Shown here: positions 43,369 to 44,064 of the stretch, piece after piece
Numbering within the stretch: the stretch's first letter is position 1
How the letters are laid out: each line of letters opens with the position of its first letter
NCBI GenBank assembly: GCA_030690545.1
Contig: JAUYGN010000074.1
Coordinates: 1 to 44,064, forward strand
Source: Solirubrobacteraceae bacterium
GTDB lineage: Bacteria; Actinomycetota; Thermoleophilia; Solirubrobacterales; Solirubrobacteraceae
Direction: 5' to 3'
DNA: 44,064 nucleotides
Translations under genes and position numbers: made by a program
Notes under the pieces: model-generated
The model's database searches: none
What the model was told of the DNA's origin: nothing
Seen by the model: the letters and a program-made list of their open reading frames with translations, nothing else

Positions 43369-44064
43369 ATGATCGTCTGCGTCCTGCTGAAGCGCTTCGA
43401 GCTCGCCGTCGCGGCAGGCGGCCGGGCGGGGCTGCTGGGCGAGCCCGCGGCGCTCGCGCCGGAGCCCGGCCGCGAGCTGTTCGTGGGAACCGTCTCACGG
43501 GCCGGGGAGGCGTTCGGGATCCATGCCGGGATGCGGATCGGGGAGGCGCTGTCGCGCTGCCCGCGCCTGGCGCTCGTGCCGCCCGACCCGGTCGGCGTCG
43601 TCGAGGCATGGGAGCGCGCGCTGATGCGGCTGGAGAGCCTCGGCGCGGCGGTCGAGTCGCTGCGGCCCGGCGAGGCCTGCTTCGACGCACGCGGCCTGGA
43701 GCGCCTGCACGACGGCCGGGTCGTGCGGATGCTCGCCGACGGCTATCTCGCCGCGCAGGGCTCCGAGCGCCTGCGCCGCGTCCTCGCCGGCCCGCGGATC
43801 GGGCAGGGGCCGACGCGCTTCTGCGCGCTCGTCGCCGCCTCCGGCGCCCGCGTCAAACGGCCCCGGCGGGTCGCCGGCGCGGCCGACCTCGCGTCGCATC
43901 CGGTCGCGCTGCTGCGCCGTCGCGCGGAGACGGCAGCGCTCGTCGAGCCATTCGAGCGTCTCGGCATCACGACGCTCGGCATCCTCGCCGCGCTGCCGCG
44001 CGGCGCGGTCGCCGACCGCTTCGGCCGTCCCGGCCTGCTCGCCCACGACCTCGCGCGCGGGCAC
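43369..44064 (+). CDS. ImuB-like Y-family polymerase, partial (window edge)
   Basis: The 232 residues present cover a Y-family N-terminal half with no stop. The palm does not have the usual acidic motifs: the DMDxFF region reads VLLKRFELAVA, and the SIDE region reads RPGEACFD. The later segment FERLGITTLGILAALPRGAVADRFG is the helix-hairpin-helix of the little finger boundary typical of ImuB/DinB proteins. ImuB is a non-catalytic partner of DnaE2 in SOS mutagenesis. It is LexA-controlled by the box just upstream. The start is uncertain: TACGAT overlaps the ATG, so a downstream start is possible. Confidence 0.88.
   Translation, partial: MIVCVLLKRFELAVAAGGRAGLLGEPAALAPEPGRELFVGTVSRAGEAFGIHAGMRIGEALSRCPRLALVPPDPVGVVEAWERALMRLESLGAAVESLRPGEACFDARGLERLHDGRVVRMLADGYLAAQGSERLRRVLAGPRIGQGPTRFCALVAASGARVKRPRRVAGAADLASHPVALLRRRAETAALVEPFERLGITTLGILAALPRGAVADRFGRPGLLAHDLARGH

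Overview
The window is chromosomal DNA from a very GC-rich actinobacterium, most likely class Thermoleophilia, order Solirubrobacterales (relatives of Conexibacter, Solirubrobacter or Patulibacter). This is inferred, not proven by a marker gene. The signs are the actinobacterial gene order uvrC-rapZ...gap-pgk-tpiA, LexA sites of the actinobacterial CGAAC-N4-GTTCG type, many GTG starts, a secreted protein with a C-terminal module I associate with this order, a Cys-type CcmE, and a strong leaderless-mRNA pattern (a TANNNT -10 box 6-9 nt before the start codon of about ten genes).

Layout. 1-3570: a TadG-like/VanY/lytic-transglycosylase fusion and a membrane GGDEF-EAL protein. 3643-7969: a ring-cleaving dioxygenase homologue with a MarR-type operator, then uvrC, rapZ and a VOC protein. 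7992-14621: a membrane protein, a ROK glucokinase, an unknown gene and the glycolytic operon gap-pgk-tpiA-gpmI. 14623-19399: a TSUP permease, an L,D-transpeptidase, an esterase, a MarR regulator, Hsp20 behind a HAIR/HspR operator, and tgt. 19400-21190: an accessory patch with an unknown 396-aa gene and two decayed gene ends (pentapeptide-repeat and Phd/YefM-type antitoxin). 21195-26874: a minus-strand operon of metallophosphoesterase, lipoprotein and Ser/Thr kinase, then an M48 peptidase, DUF3467, rlmH and a secreted repeat protein. 26928-34405: argS with an aberrant HIGH motif, cytochrome c maturation genes (ccmG, ccmH, ccmE, ccmF and a CcmI-like gene), tRNA-Gly and secG. 34419-39892: maleylacetate-reductase-like gene, LysR regulator, a CHAP/NlpC-like hydrolase and threonine dehydratase. 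39893-41207: a small accessory stretch with a probable toxin-antitoxin pair beside tRNA-Leu. 41212-44064: tRNA-Leu, lexA, a small zinc-ribbon gene, an RDD membrane protein, RNase P RNA and an SOS-controlled ImuB-like polymerase cut by the window end.

How the genes work together. Four glycolytic enzymes form one tight operon, with glucokinase just upstream. The ccm genes flank tRNA-Gly and argue for covalently haemylated cytochromes made by System I. lexA and the ImuB-like gene carry an identical 18-bp SOS operator, so they belong to one regulon. The dioxygenase and the maleylacetate-reductase-like gene suggest aromatic degradation but lie 30 kb apart. No CRISPR array, insertion sequence or complete prophage is visible. 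The most unusual items are the ArgRS with no HIGH histidines, the Cys-type CcmE kept together with CcmG and CcmH, the relic patch at 20.8-21.2 kb, and the toxin-antitoxin-like pair at 40.1-40.9 kb.
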